From: Hysterangium stoloniferum
Lineage: Eukaryota; Basidiomycota; Agaricomycetes; Hysterangiales; Hysterangiaceae
Assembly: GCA_015178975.1 (NCBI GenBank)
Contig: WHVD01000095.1
Location: 1-64,000, forward strand
Direction of reading: 5' to 3'
Length of the DNA: 64,000 bases
Shown here: positions 11,101-21,541 of the stretch, piece by piece
Numbering within the stretch: the first letter of the stretch is position 1
Layout of the letters: every line of letters starts with the position of its first letter
The notes under the pieces: model-generated
Seen by the model: the letters and a program-made list of their open reading frames with translations, nothing else
Databases searched by the model: none
What the model was told of the DNA's origin: nothing
Translations under genes and position numbers: made by a program

Positions 11101-11475
11101 AACGGAATCAACGGTTCCAAAAGGAATCAACGGTTCCAAAAGGAATCAACGGTTCCAAAAGGAACCTTCCAATAGGAATCAACGGTTACAAAGGACTCAA
11201 CGGTTACACAGGACTCAACGATTACACAGGAGTCAAGAGTTACAAAAGGAGTCAAGAGTTACAAAGGAGTCAACGGTTACAAAAGGAGTCAACGGTTACA
11301 AAAGGAGTCAAAGGTTACAAAAGGAGTCAAAGATTACAAAAGGAGTCAAAGGTTACAAAAGGAGTCAACAGGTACCAAAGGAGTCAACAGGTACAAAGGA
11401 GTCAATGGTTACAAAGGAGTCAAAGGTTACAAAAGGAAGCAAAGGTTACAAAAGAAATAACAGTTCCAATGGTTG
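11101..11475. repeat. Minisatellite, degenerate 19-bp unit (array 2c)
   Basis: The 20-bp unit passes through GGAATCAACGGTTCCAAAA into GGAGTCAAAGGTTACAAAA copies, about 19 bp each, with increasing divergence to the right. The same core occurs at 570-785. Confidence 0.9.
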
Positions 11476-11815
11476 AATTGAATTATTGTGGTCACCTGAA
11501 TTATTGATTTAACTTAATGTATTTTATTTTCATTTTAAGTATCTTATTTTGATTTATTGTATTTTATTTTGATTTAATATATTTTATTTTAATTTATTGT
11601 ATCCCATTTTGATTTACTGTATCTTATGTTGATTTATTGTATTTTACTTTGATGTACTATATTTTATTCTGATTTATTATATTGTTTTTGGATTCATTGA
11701 ATTTGAATTTGATTTATCTTATTTTATTTTCAATTATTATTTTTTCTTCTTGATTTATCACATTTTATTTTCATTTATTCTATTTTATTTGAATTATTAT
11801 GATTTTATTGAGATT
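11476..11815. repeat. T-rich degenerate repeat, about 20-bp period
   Basis: Roughly fifteen degenerate copies of ATTTTATTTTGATTTATTGT. It starts with AATTATTGTGGTCACCTGAATT and ends TATTTTATTTGAATTATTATGATT, both matched in the tract at 786-975. No gene is seen. Confidence 0.8.
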
Positions 11816-11859
11816 TTCCCGGAAATCCTTATAGACCTCCGATCCTTCTCCGGAGAACT

Positions 11860-12085
11860 GGCTCCATTGAAGGCCGTGGGAAATGTGCCCGTGTGTAGCG
11901 CGGGAAATCCTGATATGAAGGGCACGGGAAATGGTCCCGTGAGCAGCGTGGGAAACGGTTACGTCAATGGTGCGCGAAATGGTTACGTCAACAGCGTGGG
12001 AAATGCTTATGTCAACGGCGCGGGAAATGCTTATGTGAACGGCGCGGGAAATGCTTATGTGAACGGCGGGGGAGAGAGTCGTGGG
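11860..12085. repeat. Minisatellite, 24-bp unit
   Basis: Nine or so copies of a 24-bp unit close to GGGAAATGCTTATGTGAACG plus GCGC. Copies become more regular to the right. It has no counterpart in the first unit, where the 15-bp GGATGGGTGCGC array occupies this place. Confidence 0.85.
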
Positions 12086-12119
12086 AAATATCTCCATTAG
12101 GGCATGTGAACTGGCTCCA

Positions 12120-12328
12120 CGAATGTGAGAAATACTCCCGCCTCTGTCAAAATACTCCCGCGGCATTACAAAGTACCTCCGCGAGTCACAAAATACTTCC
12201 GCGAGTCACAAAATACTTCCGCGCATCACATAATACTTCCGCGCCTGTTACAAAATACTCCCGTGGCGCGAAAAACACTCCCGCGGCACTATGAAATACT
12301 CCCGCGAGTGTAGAAATGCTCCCGCGAA
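12120..12328. repeat. Minisatellite, degenerate 19-bp unit
   Basis: About ten copies related to AAATACTCCCGCGAGTCAC. The last ones (GTAGAAATGCTCCCGCGAATGCC) also precede module copy A' near 9,800, so this edge is shared between units. Confidence 0.8.
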
Positions 12329-12535
12329 TGCCTGTATTTGCTCCCGTGATGACTAATAACGTCCCGGCGCTAATATTAGTCAGACTCTCCCACACAGAAG
12401 CTTCGGGCGCTGACGCGCCCTCATCAGGATTTTTCGACCCTGATGGGGGAAGAAGCTCGGGCACTCCGCGCCCTCACGGATTAGGGCGCCTTCGGTGCCT
12501 AAAAGCGCCCACCACCCACCAAGCAACTTTACTAT
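12329..12535. repeat. GC-rich hairpin module, copy A'' (truncated)
   Basis: Nearly identical to 9,836-10,030: CTCCCGTGATGACTAATAAC through GCGCCTAAAAGCGCCCACC and CAACTTTACT. The match stops abruptly at about 12,535, before the TTTGACAAGCC and GGGGGGC stem-loop part, giving one edge of the repeat chain. Confidence 0.85.
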
Positions 12536-12789
12536 ATCTTGATATAAAAACTCAAGGGGAAGTTAGCCAAGATTGTGATCATCAGCGTGGGAGTGATGAC
12601 CAGATATTGTCCCAAGGCTCATATGGTAGATGTTGACTCGGTTTGGGTGCATCGGGTTTGCCTTGCAATGAGCACTGTCCTAAACCCTAAACCCTCGTCA
12701 ACGCTTGGAATCAGATGCACCAAGAACATTACAGATTTCAAAAACGCAGAGTCATGATCGCGGAACATGAGGAATCGAATCCCGAGGCC

Positions 12790-13456
12790 ACGCCTCATAT
12801 CTTTTTTATTCTCCTGGATCTGGGACACCAAACCAAGTAGCCTGAGTGATGTTCGTATCTTACCATGAAGGCCATTTTGGAATGTGAGTCCCATTTTGTC
12901 CTTTCTGCCTACAAATTCCTATGCTAACTATGACTTTAATTCTTTCTGTAGTTACTCCCCACCGCAACACTAGCAGGCCATTCTTCCCATTCTTGCGTGA
13001 CTGCATCCATCTCATTTTCACCCCTGGTGCACAATCACAGTAAGCTCGCATTCATTTTATTAATCTCTATCACAGCTGTTCACTGACGTCATATGGGCCC
13101 GGCACTCCCCCACTTAGCTTACAGGGACCATGTCATGTTGAGTGGTACACCTCATATCTTTTTTATTCCCCTAGATGTGGGACACCAAACCAAGTTGCTC
13201 CAATAACATTCATCTCTTACCGTGAAGGCCAGTTTGGAGCATGAGTCCCATTTTGTCCATTTTGTCTACAAATTCCTATGCTAACTATGACTTTAATTCT
13301 TTCTGTAGTTACTCCCCACCTCAACACTAGTGGGCCTTTCTTCCCGTTTATGCATGACTGCATCCATCTCATTTTTACCCCTGGTGCACAATCACGGTAA
13401 GCTCACATTCGTTGTATTCATTCATTTTATTCATTTGTTTTATTAATCTCTATCAC
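12790..13456. repeat. Direct duplication of about 290 bp
   Basis: Copy 1 (12,790-13,077) and copy 2 (13,146-13,456) share CTCATATCTTTTTTATTC, GGGACACCAAACCAAGT, TACAAATTCCTATGCTAAC, TGACTTTAATTCTTTCTGTAG and CCTGGTGCACAATCAC, with about ten percent difference. TTTCTGTAG/TTACTCCCC looks like a splice acceptor, so the unit may include gene fragments. No protein was recognised. Confidence 0.85.
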
Positions 13457-14339
13457 TTACAGCAGATAGGCCACAGAATATCAGACATTACTGGAACAGG
13501 TCAGACTCAAAAAATGTATATGATCTGTATCCATTCAAAACCTGTTATAATAGCTATCAAGAACAAGTATTTCAGGCTAGAGAGGTTCATTAGCATTTAA
13601 GCTGTTGAGAAAAAAGAAATTTGGGCAATATCTACCTTAAGACCTTGCCGTACGAATGGCAACAACCAATTCATTCGAACTTGGGACCTTTCTCAATCAG
13701 TGCTGTCAAAGTACTGAGTAAATATTGTACTAATTCGCAAAACAGGCGTCCAGAACGGATGCATAAGACAATTAGCAGTGCCCTGACTGGAGGCAAAGAT
13801 ATGGAATATCATCAGTACAAAATTTTTTTTATTGACAGATGTAAGAAGACGACAAAGACAAAGACAAAAAGTAAAACTCACACCACTTCAACATTAGTCT
13901 AGCATCGACGAAATCAAATCCCTCGCTTCTGCACCCTGCCCCCCAAACTGCTCCAGCTCGCCGACAGCCATGCACACCCTTATTATGTTATAGTAGTAGA
14001 GGATCATCGTCTGCTGATCCTTGCAGGGGCTCGTCCTACAAGTGTCAAGATGAAGAAATGAAATCAGATCAGTCTAAGTGCGAATGCCACAAAACAACAA
14101 TGCACTACTACCTCGGATTTGGCCACTTATTCGGCTTTGAACACTTTTCACTGGTCGGCCCGGACTAGTTGGGACTGCAGCCACCAACTTTGAAGCTTGG
14201 ATTTGATATTTGGAAGATGGAAGACATTGTGACAGAGGAGAGACATATCATAAATGACATTTTCGGACCTGAACCGCTTGAGACGAGATTTGTAGACGCG
14301 GGTGTAGCTCTGTCTAGTGGTCGAGTTCAGCAATGAGTG
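13457..14339. other. No clear gene; possible 3' part of the Zn-cluster gene
   Basis: Short reading frames only. On the minus strand, after a possible donor at the end of the zinc-cluster exon and an acceptor near 14,280, an open frame runs to about 14,148; it might be a last exon of the neighbouring gene, but the phase could not be settled. Confidence 0.35.
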
Positions 14340-15700
14340 TTATACATTAAATAGCACAGCACAAATGTTACCTTGTAAAGACGAGCTCGTCGACGCTTCG
14401 GCTGGACTCTCCTGATAGTGATGGTGAGTGTCACCAGACGACTCTGCACATGACATGCATCCGGGATCCGTGCCCCCACAAGTCCTACACCACTCGACGC
14501 ACCGAATCTCCCGCATCACACAACTCCTGCAAGGCCAGCTGTGAAAAAGAATAAAGTCTGAATATGCCAACAAAGCAAACTGAAATGCAAAAACGCACTC
14601 AACGTCGCACTGGACCTTGTTCACACAACAACTAGCACAGGCCCGTTTCACCTTCAAGTTCTGCCCCGTCCCCCTGCATGCGTTGTCTATACACTCGGTC
14701 CCGAAATCGACGCAATGCTGACACGGCCGTGCACTCTCGCACTTGATATTCTGCTGGCAACAGGACACACATTGTCGTTTTGGTCCGGGTGCTAGGGGAA
14801 ACACACATCGAGTGCCGTGCGTTGCGCAGCGGGAGCAGGGCAATTCGCCATTGCAAACAGTACCATCATTTTTGCATGAGTTGCAGGTTTTTTCATACGG
14901 CTTTGAGGAGGTTGGGAGGGGGAAGAGGGATGCGGGGGGATAGCGGGTTGGCAGGGCGGGACTACGACATGCTTTGGCTTGACTCTACGGGGTGTTAGAA
15001 AGTAAGACCTAATAATACCTCAGTCTCGTATAGTAGTATAACGGACTGTATTAAGTACCTAATAATAGCTAGGTACATATAAGTATATCATACAAAATAG
15101 CAGGAATGAAGTGGCTCACCTCAGTCTCGTATAGTAGTATAACGGACTGAGGGATAAGAGCACTATATCAATCATATATATACTAAAAGATAACAATGAG
15201 TGACGTGAACAAAAGGCGACACAACACAAAGGGAACTTAGAACAAAAAAGAATAATGAGTTATGGCCACATTTCAGTCCCTTATGTGGCCACGTGGTCCC
15301 TTTTGTTATTTCAAACTGCGTAGGCCTTGTTCGTCCAAATATAGTAATGGAGTTTTTTGTGGTGTTATCCAACACAGGGGGCACCAGGGAGACGAGGAAT
15401 GAATGGGAGGCATTTTATGCCATTTTTTGTGCAAGGGGAACAAGGCCAGTTGCCGTCACAGCTGTGTACATGTGGGTGAGTATGGACGGAGTATGAAAGG
15501 TTGGTGAGTCTCGGATAGAACTAACACTAGTTTCCTTTGCCGACATTTCTCACACCCATCTGTGCATGTTTGGGCCCTTCCCTTGTTTTTGCAACAGCTG
15601 CAGAGCCTCTCTTTGTCGCACCGTCTCCTTGCATGGCGACAGTGAGTGCAGGCCCACGATGCACGGTGATAAGGGTTGAGAGTGGCACATGCATCCATTG
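14340..15700 (-). CDS. Protein with consecutive Zn2Cys6-like cysteine clusters (gene model incomplete)
   Basis: Minus strand. The upstream block (about 15,700-15,530, from an ATG at 15,698) contains a full C-x2-C-x6-C-x5-C-x2-C-x8-C pattern beginning ACTHCRHARRRC. The downstream block (about 14,930-14,340) contains three more clusters with exact C-x2-C-x6-C-x5-C-x2-C-x6-C spacing (starting CNSCKNDGTVC, CVSCCQQNIKC and CASCCVNKVQC), then VEWCRTCGGTDPGCMSC. The third of these is complete only if a 60-nt GT-AG intron at 14,598-14,539 is removed, which restores exactly five residues between its third and fourth cysteine. Zn2Cys6 clusters are the DNA-binding domain of fungal transcription factors, normally one per protein, so an array is unusual. 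Known family membership is not claimed. The join of the two blocks, the start and the end are unsettled: a repeat insertion at 15,018-15,148 may split the gene. The role is not known. Confidence 0.6.
15018..15148. repeat. 30-bp direct repeat bracketing 71 bp
   Basis: The 30-mer beginning CCTCAGTCTCGTATAGTAGT and ending ATAACGGACT occurs at 15,018-15,047 and 15,119-15,148. The spacing suggests an insertion or slippage product in the region between the two zinc-cluster blocks. Confidence 0.85.
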
Positions 15701-15969
15701 ATGGTGTGAAGAAAGGGACAAAGTTAAAGGTTGGGGGATTATAAACCTAAGGGAGAGATAGAGAGAGGAGCAGGATAGAGGGAGATGAAAAGGAGAATGT
15801 ATATACCACTGCTTGTGAGATTCCGATCCATAAATGCCTTGCACCATGTTGTTTCGCTGACCAGCGGGCCCAATTAGAATCTGGTTTCCAGCCGTAACTT
15901 CTTCAAAGCTGGAGGCCTCTATCTGTATATCCCTTCCACCACGCTTCCGTGCATGCACACTCAACACAT

Positions 15970-17858
15970 GCTAGTCTCCTCATTTTGCCATTCTTTTTTT
16001 TTGTTGGTTCAGTTCTTTTCTCTTTTAGATTTGACATCCTGTCATTTCAAGGCTCATATGCATGCCTTTTACAAAGGGTCTCATGGCCAGATCTCTGCGA
16101 TTTTCTTCTGATAACCTTTTTTCGGGCCTGGTTCATACACCTTTTGAGTTTGTCTGACGGTCTTTGTCTTGACGCACCACGGTATCCTCGGATGTTGCAA
16201 GGGATCACATTGCACCGGGGATCACATTGCTAACATGTACCACGTACCCTAGCTCAATAGAAGAACACTCAATATTTTTTGGATGTAAAACAGTGACTTA
16301 TTGAATTTTGAGGCCTGGTAGAGTTTGAGGGCTTGAGGATTTAAGGATGTCTTCAAATTTAACAGAACAATCAATTATGACCTTGAGGAATTTTGAGCTT
16401 AATCATAATCCTTGAAGTGACTTGAGGTTTTGCGTCTTCACTACTGATAGTTTGATGCAGAACTGCATTAAGAGATGGGAGATTATCAGGATTCAAAGAG
16501 AAATTGTAATATACTATGAATAATTGATAGGTGTCTCAGAGAGACGATACTGTTCTAGGCTGTGGCAGGAGAACTGCACATAACATGAGATAAACGATCA
16601 GATATAGAGGGAATGAAACCTGTCCACTAAGGAGCATATATTGACTCTTGAGTTTTAGAGGCACCTGGGGGACGTTAAAAATACTAAAAAATAGATGCCT
16701 CTCTCCTTCAATAGGGAGGGAGAAAAATAATGCGACAAAGTGTGGGAGAACTGAGACCATATATTTTAAGATCTACTCACATTTTTTTAAATATAAACAG
16801 ATTATCCAGTGGCGTGCTGAAGCCAGTACGAGGATCCAATGAGTCCATACAGACCAGATGGCGAAGGAGCATAGGTGCGGGTGCGGACAGTGAGAAAGTT
16901 ATGTAAATCTTTTTGGTCCGTTATCTCGTGTGTGCACAAGTTATAAAGAGCACAACGTTGAAGGACAAGTTACAGAATTAGGTACTAGAACTCCCATGAG
17001 CAATGGACGCATGAGGGAGTCAGTCGGAGGGGAAATTCGGTGAGGCTTGCAAGGCATGAACACCATATTCACTCACAAACAGCCGCGAGCCAGGTAACCC
17101 GCATATCCTGAAAAAGTTAGGGTCGTGGGCACCAGACGGAAGTGTGAAGGTAGGTGAACAGAGTGCTTCTTTGTTCAGCGATGTATGTAGGTTTCGCCTT
17201 AGAATACAACGAATGAGATGTGGGTAAATAATATGCTATTCCGGAGGATACGGGGCAGCGTGTTCGGCGTTTTTCAGGATCAACATGAATTGAGCGTAAG
17301 AAGCCTGCGAGTAACATTGGGCAGATAGACCCATAGGACAGGACACGATACACACACCTCAATCTAGGCCTTCTCATGACCACACACACGACGGTATGAC
17401 AATCACTATCCTACGGCGTTTTTGAGCTCCCCGCCCTTTTTCATTCCTATGTGATGATGCATCGACCACCTGGATTGAGGGCTTTCGAAATCCGTGACAA
17501 CAGACTTTGTGACTGTGACCAAAAGCTCATTCCACGCATTTCTAAAAACCAACTTGAAGATGTGGCTCGTATTAATACCCAGCAGTCTTGTTGGTTTCTT
17601 TTGCCTCTAACCTTGGTGACGATAAATAGATCCTCAAAAAACGCATAAACAATCATTCCGCTTTCCCTAACCACTGTCCCTATCACCCGCATTGTAAGTC
17701 TCATGGAGAAACTGTGTATTGCATTTCGAGCTCATTTTTCAAATACAGATCATTATTAAAAATGTACCATGTCATATTACTTTTTTATTTAGAAATTCGG
17801 TTTCATCATCTCTGTCCTTTGTTCGTCACTCTGGGCAAGCAAATGGAGTCCTATTGCG
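15970..17858. other. No gene recognised
   Basis: Only short reading frames on either strand and no recognisable motif. Around 16,300-16,450 the TTGAGG word recurs irregularly. Coding potential appears low. Confidence 0.4.
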
Positions 17859-19092
17859 TTGCCACCGCTGGTCACAGTCTCAAAGTCTGCAAGTTCGTCT
17901 CTTGAGCACCAATACTTAACGTGTACAAGCCTCACACACAATGGAAAAAAACGAAAACTCTCCAATCTCACCCCTGGCGACCGCAGTGCTATGCTATTGG
18001 CTTTGATGAAACACTTCCAAGATACACTCGATCCAGACGATGAGGAGCTCCCCGAAAGAATTCATGACACCTTGGCTCAACTGCGTCAGAAGCTTGAACT
18101 TGTTGAAGTGCGTTACAGTATCTGCATTTATTACTCGGATATTATGATGATGCGCTTTGGCTGTTGCAAAAACACACCTCCTTTTCAAAAGTTGATCCGA
18201 CCGTTCTTGTTCAAGTCAATATCAAGATGGGTCCACTCTTTTTGGTCCCAGAGAACATCAACGCCCCCAAGGAGATCGGTTCCGCTCACATCGAAGGCCA
18301 GGCCATAACTATGGATGTCTTGAAAGAACTCATTATGCTCACAAGGAAGCACGTATCTCTTGTTGTAAGTGTAATACTGATTTCCTTGTGATATACTCAT
18401 ATCATTGGACAGACTGAAGCAGGATGTCGAGTTCTGATCAATCTGATCTTACTCCGCGTTGCTTCGACCATGTCTGATGGACAAACAGACGTCAACATCA
18501 TACCGGAGTACCCTATTCCCACTACCGTCCTCCAAGGCATATCACGCTCCACGACCTCGCTATAGCTGCTTGGGTAGTCAGGGCAAGTAATGACGACTAC
18601 CAACTCCTCAAAAAGCAGTGTTATTGGTATTCTGATATGGTGATAAGGGTGTTGGAGAAAGAATTTAGCTTTAACGTGGACAGGAGGTCTTCAGTTTGTG
18701 AGGACGCGTGGTTGGCAGAACAAATGAGTCCCGGTGGGACATGGGCTGGTGTTCCTGTGTATAAAGTCAAGGAGGAGCGTGTTGAGGTAGTTGCTGCAAA
18801 ATTTCGCGAGGAACGCGATAGAATTGATAATATGGTATGTGTCGTGAATACAGGAATTTGTTTGGAGGCTTATTACTGGTGACAGGTCCGCCAAGCACGA
18901 GAGCGACGTGAAGCTCAGCTTAGAGAACGTGAACAGGCTGCTGAAGCAAGGGGTCGGGAAGAGGGTAGGGAAGAGGGTAGGGAAGAGGGTAGGGAAGAGG
19001 GTAGGGAAGAGCAAAGAGCAAAGTTTGCTGAGGAACGAAAAAGATGGGAGGCTGAAAGAGAGCAATTGCTGGCGGTCAGTAAGACGAAATAA
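17859..19092 (+). pseudogene. Coiled-coil hypothetical protein, one frameshift
   Basis: Multi-exon gene with no family assigned. Exon with GDRSAMLLALMKHFQDTL...LRQKLELVE to about 18,107; an intron follows, then an exon with VDPTVLVQVNIKMGPLFLVP to 18,364. A 48-nt GT-AG intron at 18,365-18,412 keeps phase. The next exon runs to IIPEYPIPTTVLQG, where the frame is lost near 18,536-18,541, and protein-like sequence resumes in another frame as HITLHDLAIAAWVV, QCYWYSDMVIRVLEKEF and WLAEQMSPGGTW. A third intron (18,835-18,885) leads to a charged coiled-coil tail with a GREE repeat, ending at TAA 19,090-19,092. The one-base shift implies a pseudogene unless an unusual intron lies there. The start is uncertain: no ATG lies at the left edge of the frame, and ATG at 17,991 is possible. 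The lysine-rich KKRK near the left could be a nuclear signal. Confidence 0.65.
18952..19011 (+). repeat. 12-bp coding repeat
   Basis: Five tandem copies of GGTAGGGAAGAG (first copy variant) encode a GREE repeat inside the coiled-coil tail of the gene. Length in multiples of three keeps the frame, so it could vary between strains without disrupting the tail. Confidence 0.9.
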
Positions 19093-19929
19093 GGTCGACC
19101 TTCGTGGCCCTTTCTGTATGTCTCATCTTCTCAATTTCCCCTGATACACTTACGTATTCCTTCAGATATGATATTTGTCAGATCGCAGTATGCCCCTCAT
19201 CTTCCTGTGTAGTTGTCAAATCTCCCATTACTTTTGGACCATTCCAACTCCTGCACAGCCAGGTCTCATCCCAATTTACCTACATATTTCATATGTTGAT
19301 GTACCCTGAGCAACCTTTCGTCTCCCCAACTGTATGCCATCATTGATCATCTAGTACAATAGCAAGCATCTATTACTTTCCCCTTTTATGGTACACACGC
19401 AAACACGCGCGAGTGTGGGCCACTTGTAACGCATAATGCTTACGAATGCCACTAATATTCAGGCTGGCACATTGCACTTCATACACTTCTCCTCGTCTAC
19501 CCATTTGTCCTTTAATTTACCCTGTGGCTTCCCTCCATTCTCCTTCAACATGGGTGGTCAATATCGTGGAATAGGCACTCGTCATTGGGTTGCAGTGACC
19601 TCGCTTATAGCTTCATCATTGCTGATCCGCCTCCCCTGCGCGTTCCTGCCTAACATTTATCATATCGGTCAGTTTTGTACACGCCATGTTCCTCGCATAC
19701 AGCATCTCTCTCCGAGGCAGTACAACCTCCCTTAGGAAGATAACGTACACCGAATCCTGCATTTCCCTCTCAGCCAGCTCTTCATCGCGCCCGTCGGTAT
19801 TAGTTTCCCAGTAACCACGATGCCTCGATGGGGTTATTAACGGGATGGATTCAAAATTATATACAGAGCGGGATGGATACAAAAACAATGTGATAATATA
19901 TGAATATCGACAGTCCGACGGAAACCTGT
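19093..19929. other. No independent gene recognised
   Basis: On the minus strand an open frame at about 19,850-19,616 (RHRGYWETNTDGRDEELAERE...) may be a C-terminal exon of the nuclease-like relic to its right, with an intron between. Nothing else is convincing. Confidence 0.35.
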
Positions 19930-20545
19930 CTTCTGTCATCCTCATGCACGTGAAAAAAACGTGGCTTCAGGATGGTTAGTATTGTTAATCTGCATAAGGA
20001 GAATGTTATAAAATATGTGGCGGTTGACGGTATAAATTTTACCCAATCTTGCAAGAGACCCAGAATGAGCGCTAGATTGTCAAAGTTTGGTCCAATGGTG
20101 TATTCCTCAATACTAGCTGTTACGAAACCTCCAATCTCTGTATCTTCGTATATAAAAAATAGCCATTGTTCTCCACTCGTTATACAACCTCTCATTACGG
20201 GTATGCTAGACAAAACGAGATGGTCATAGCGCGTAGCATAATATAACATGGAGGACGCACCTGTGCTGCTTACAATGTGATGCAGCGGCTATGACAGCTT
20301 GACCAATAGCTGCTCGTACATTGTCTCATTTCACTTCAAAAATGTTAGAGGTAACGGGTCCCTTGATTCCTGCTGGATTTGCCAAAGCATTTGCAGGATC
20401 TCCGAGTAAAAATGCTAACAAAGAAAAATGATTTAACGTCCCAGATACTGCACATATTCCATTCTTACCAGTGTAACGAGCTGGTAGTTTTGCTATTAGG
20501 AAGTCAACCACGCCGCCAAAGGAATGATTTATCAAACACCTGGCC
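19930..20545 (-). pseudogene. PD-(D/E)XK-like nuclease domain relic
   Basis: Minus-strand exons join cleanly through two GT-AG introns: 20,468-20,415 (54 nt) and 20,260-20,206 (55 nt). The joined exons carry GGVVDFLIAKLPARYT, a segment GDPANALANP...GPVTSNIFEVK, DNVRAAIGQAVIAAASHCKQH, then SIPVMRGCITSGEQWLFFIYE. The E-x-K in IFEVK followed by a Q-rich helix resembles the PD-(D/E)XK nuclease-like fold common in repeat-associated and Crinkler-like fungal proteins; that assignment is from pattern, not search. A TGA at 20,326-20,328 interrupts directly after the E-x-K motif, where an arginine or tryptophan codon would fit, so this copy is probably dead. The 5' part upstream of 20,545 and the 3' end were not resolved. 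Confidence 0.55.
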
Positions 20546-21541
20546 ACTCAAAATAGTTCACAATAAAGCAATCTCCACCGGTCAGACCTCAGAAGAATAC
20601 AGTAGGTGGTCTAGAAAATGCAGGTCGGCCACTATTTGCAATTGCCACGCCATGCATGCCACAGTATAAAAGGCAATATAGTGGTCGCATCAAACTGGCT
20701 GTTTCAAGTACATGACTAATTGTGACTATGAGCTCGGAATGCGTCCAGATTTTGCGTATGTTTTTGATCTATATCTTTTGTAATGATATCTGGCTGACCT
20801 GTAGTTAAATCACAAATTCTGTTGCTGTCTATATGCATCAAGGAGAAAGGCTAATTTAGAAGCATTTCATGTTCCGTAAAATCATAATACTGTATATATA
20901 CAGTATTACTCTATATATGACTAAATCTATGGCTAAGATGGTATTTTGATAGATAGATCCAAGAATGGCACTTTCATACACTATTGTTGTGACTGTCAGA
21001 GTGTGATGTGCTAGAAAAATTGATATTGTCCATCTTAACAGTCTAAATGGCAAGAGGTGGTGGTTGACCATGATCAAGATCAGAGGATCCCAAGGATGGT
21101 TGTGCAGGATTCTACCAGACTTCTGCACAATCTAATGGAATTGATCCTAACAACATTGTTGAAGGCCAGCATATCCGTAATCCATCTGCATATGCTCAAG
21201 CATCTATGAAGCAGGTCCAGAAATAAATAAAAAGCCATCTCATTCCAAATTTATTATCCTATCTGTTCCTGAGGAAGAGGAAAGTGATGGTGCTGGCCCT
21301 GCCATCCCTCCAGACTGGAACTCAGACAGAGACTTTGTGCCCAAAAAGACATCTCCTACTCATGCTGGGTTATTACAGAGTGTTATATGTACATACATGA
21401 TTGGAGTTCAGATGAAGGAATGAATGATAACAGGAAAAGGATTAAATCTGTGCAGTGTCAAAGCATCTCAAACAAAAGTCTGCACCAGCTGTAGAAGGTG
21501 AAGTCTTATTTTAATTTATATATATGTACATACATTGTCCT
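20546..21541. other. No gene recognised; short palindrome
   Basis: AT-rich. The 22-bp perfect palindrome AATACTGTATATATACAGTATT lies near 20,886-20,907. Around 21,170-21,480 there are fragments resembling the coding part of an LTR element, but they are too short and broken to name. Confidence 0.4.

Noticed and set aside
9689..11476. 595-codon plus-strand frame
   Set aside because: It runs through three minisatellites and the GC-rich module. Its composition simply mirrors the repeat units.
12668..12692. Telomere-like CCTAAACCCTAAACCCT
   Set aside because: Only two and a half units, in 7-bp plant-type spacing, inside ordinary sequence. No array, so probably chance.
12760..12800. tRNA T-loop-like GGGATTCGATTCC on the minus strand
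   Set aside because: The flanking bases do not form a T stem, and no anticodon arm or acceptor stem could be drawn.
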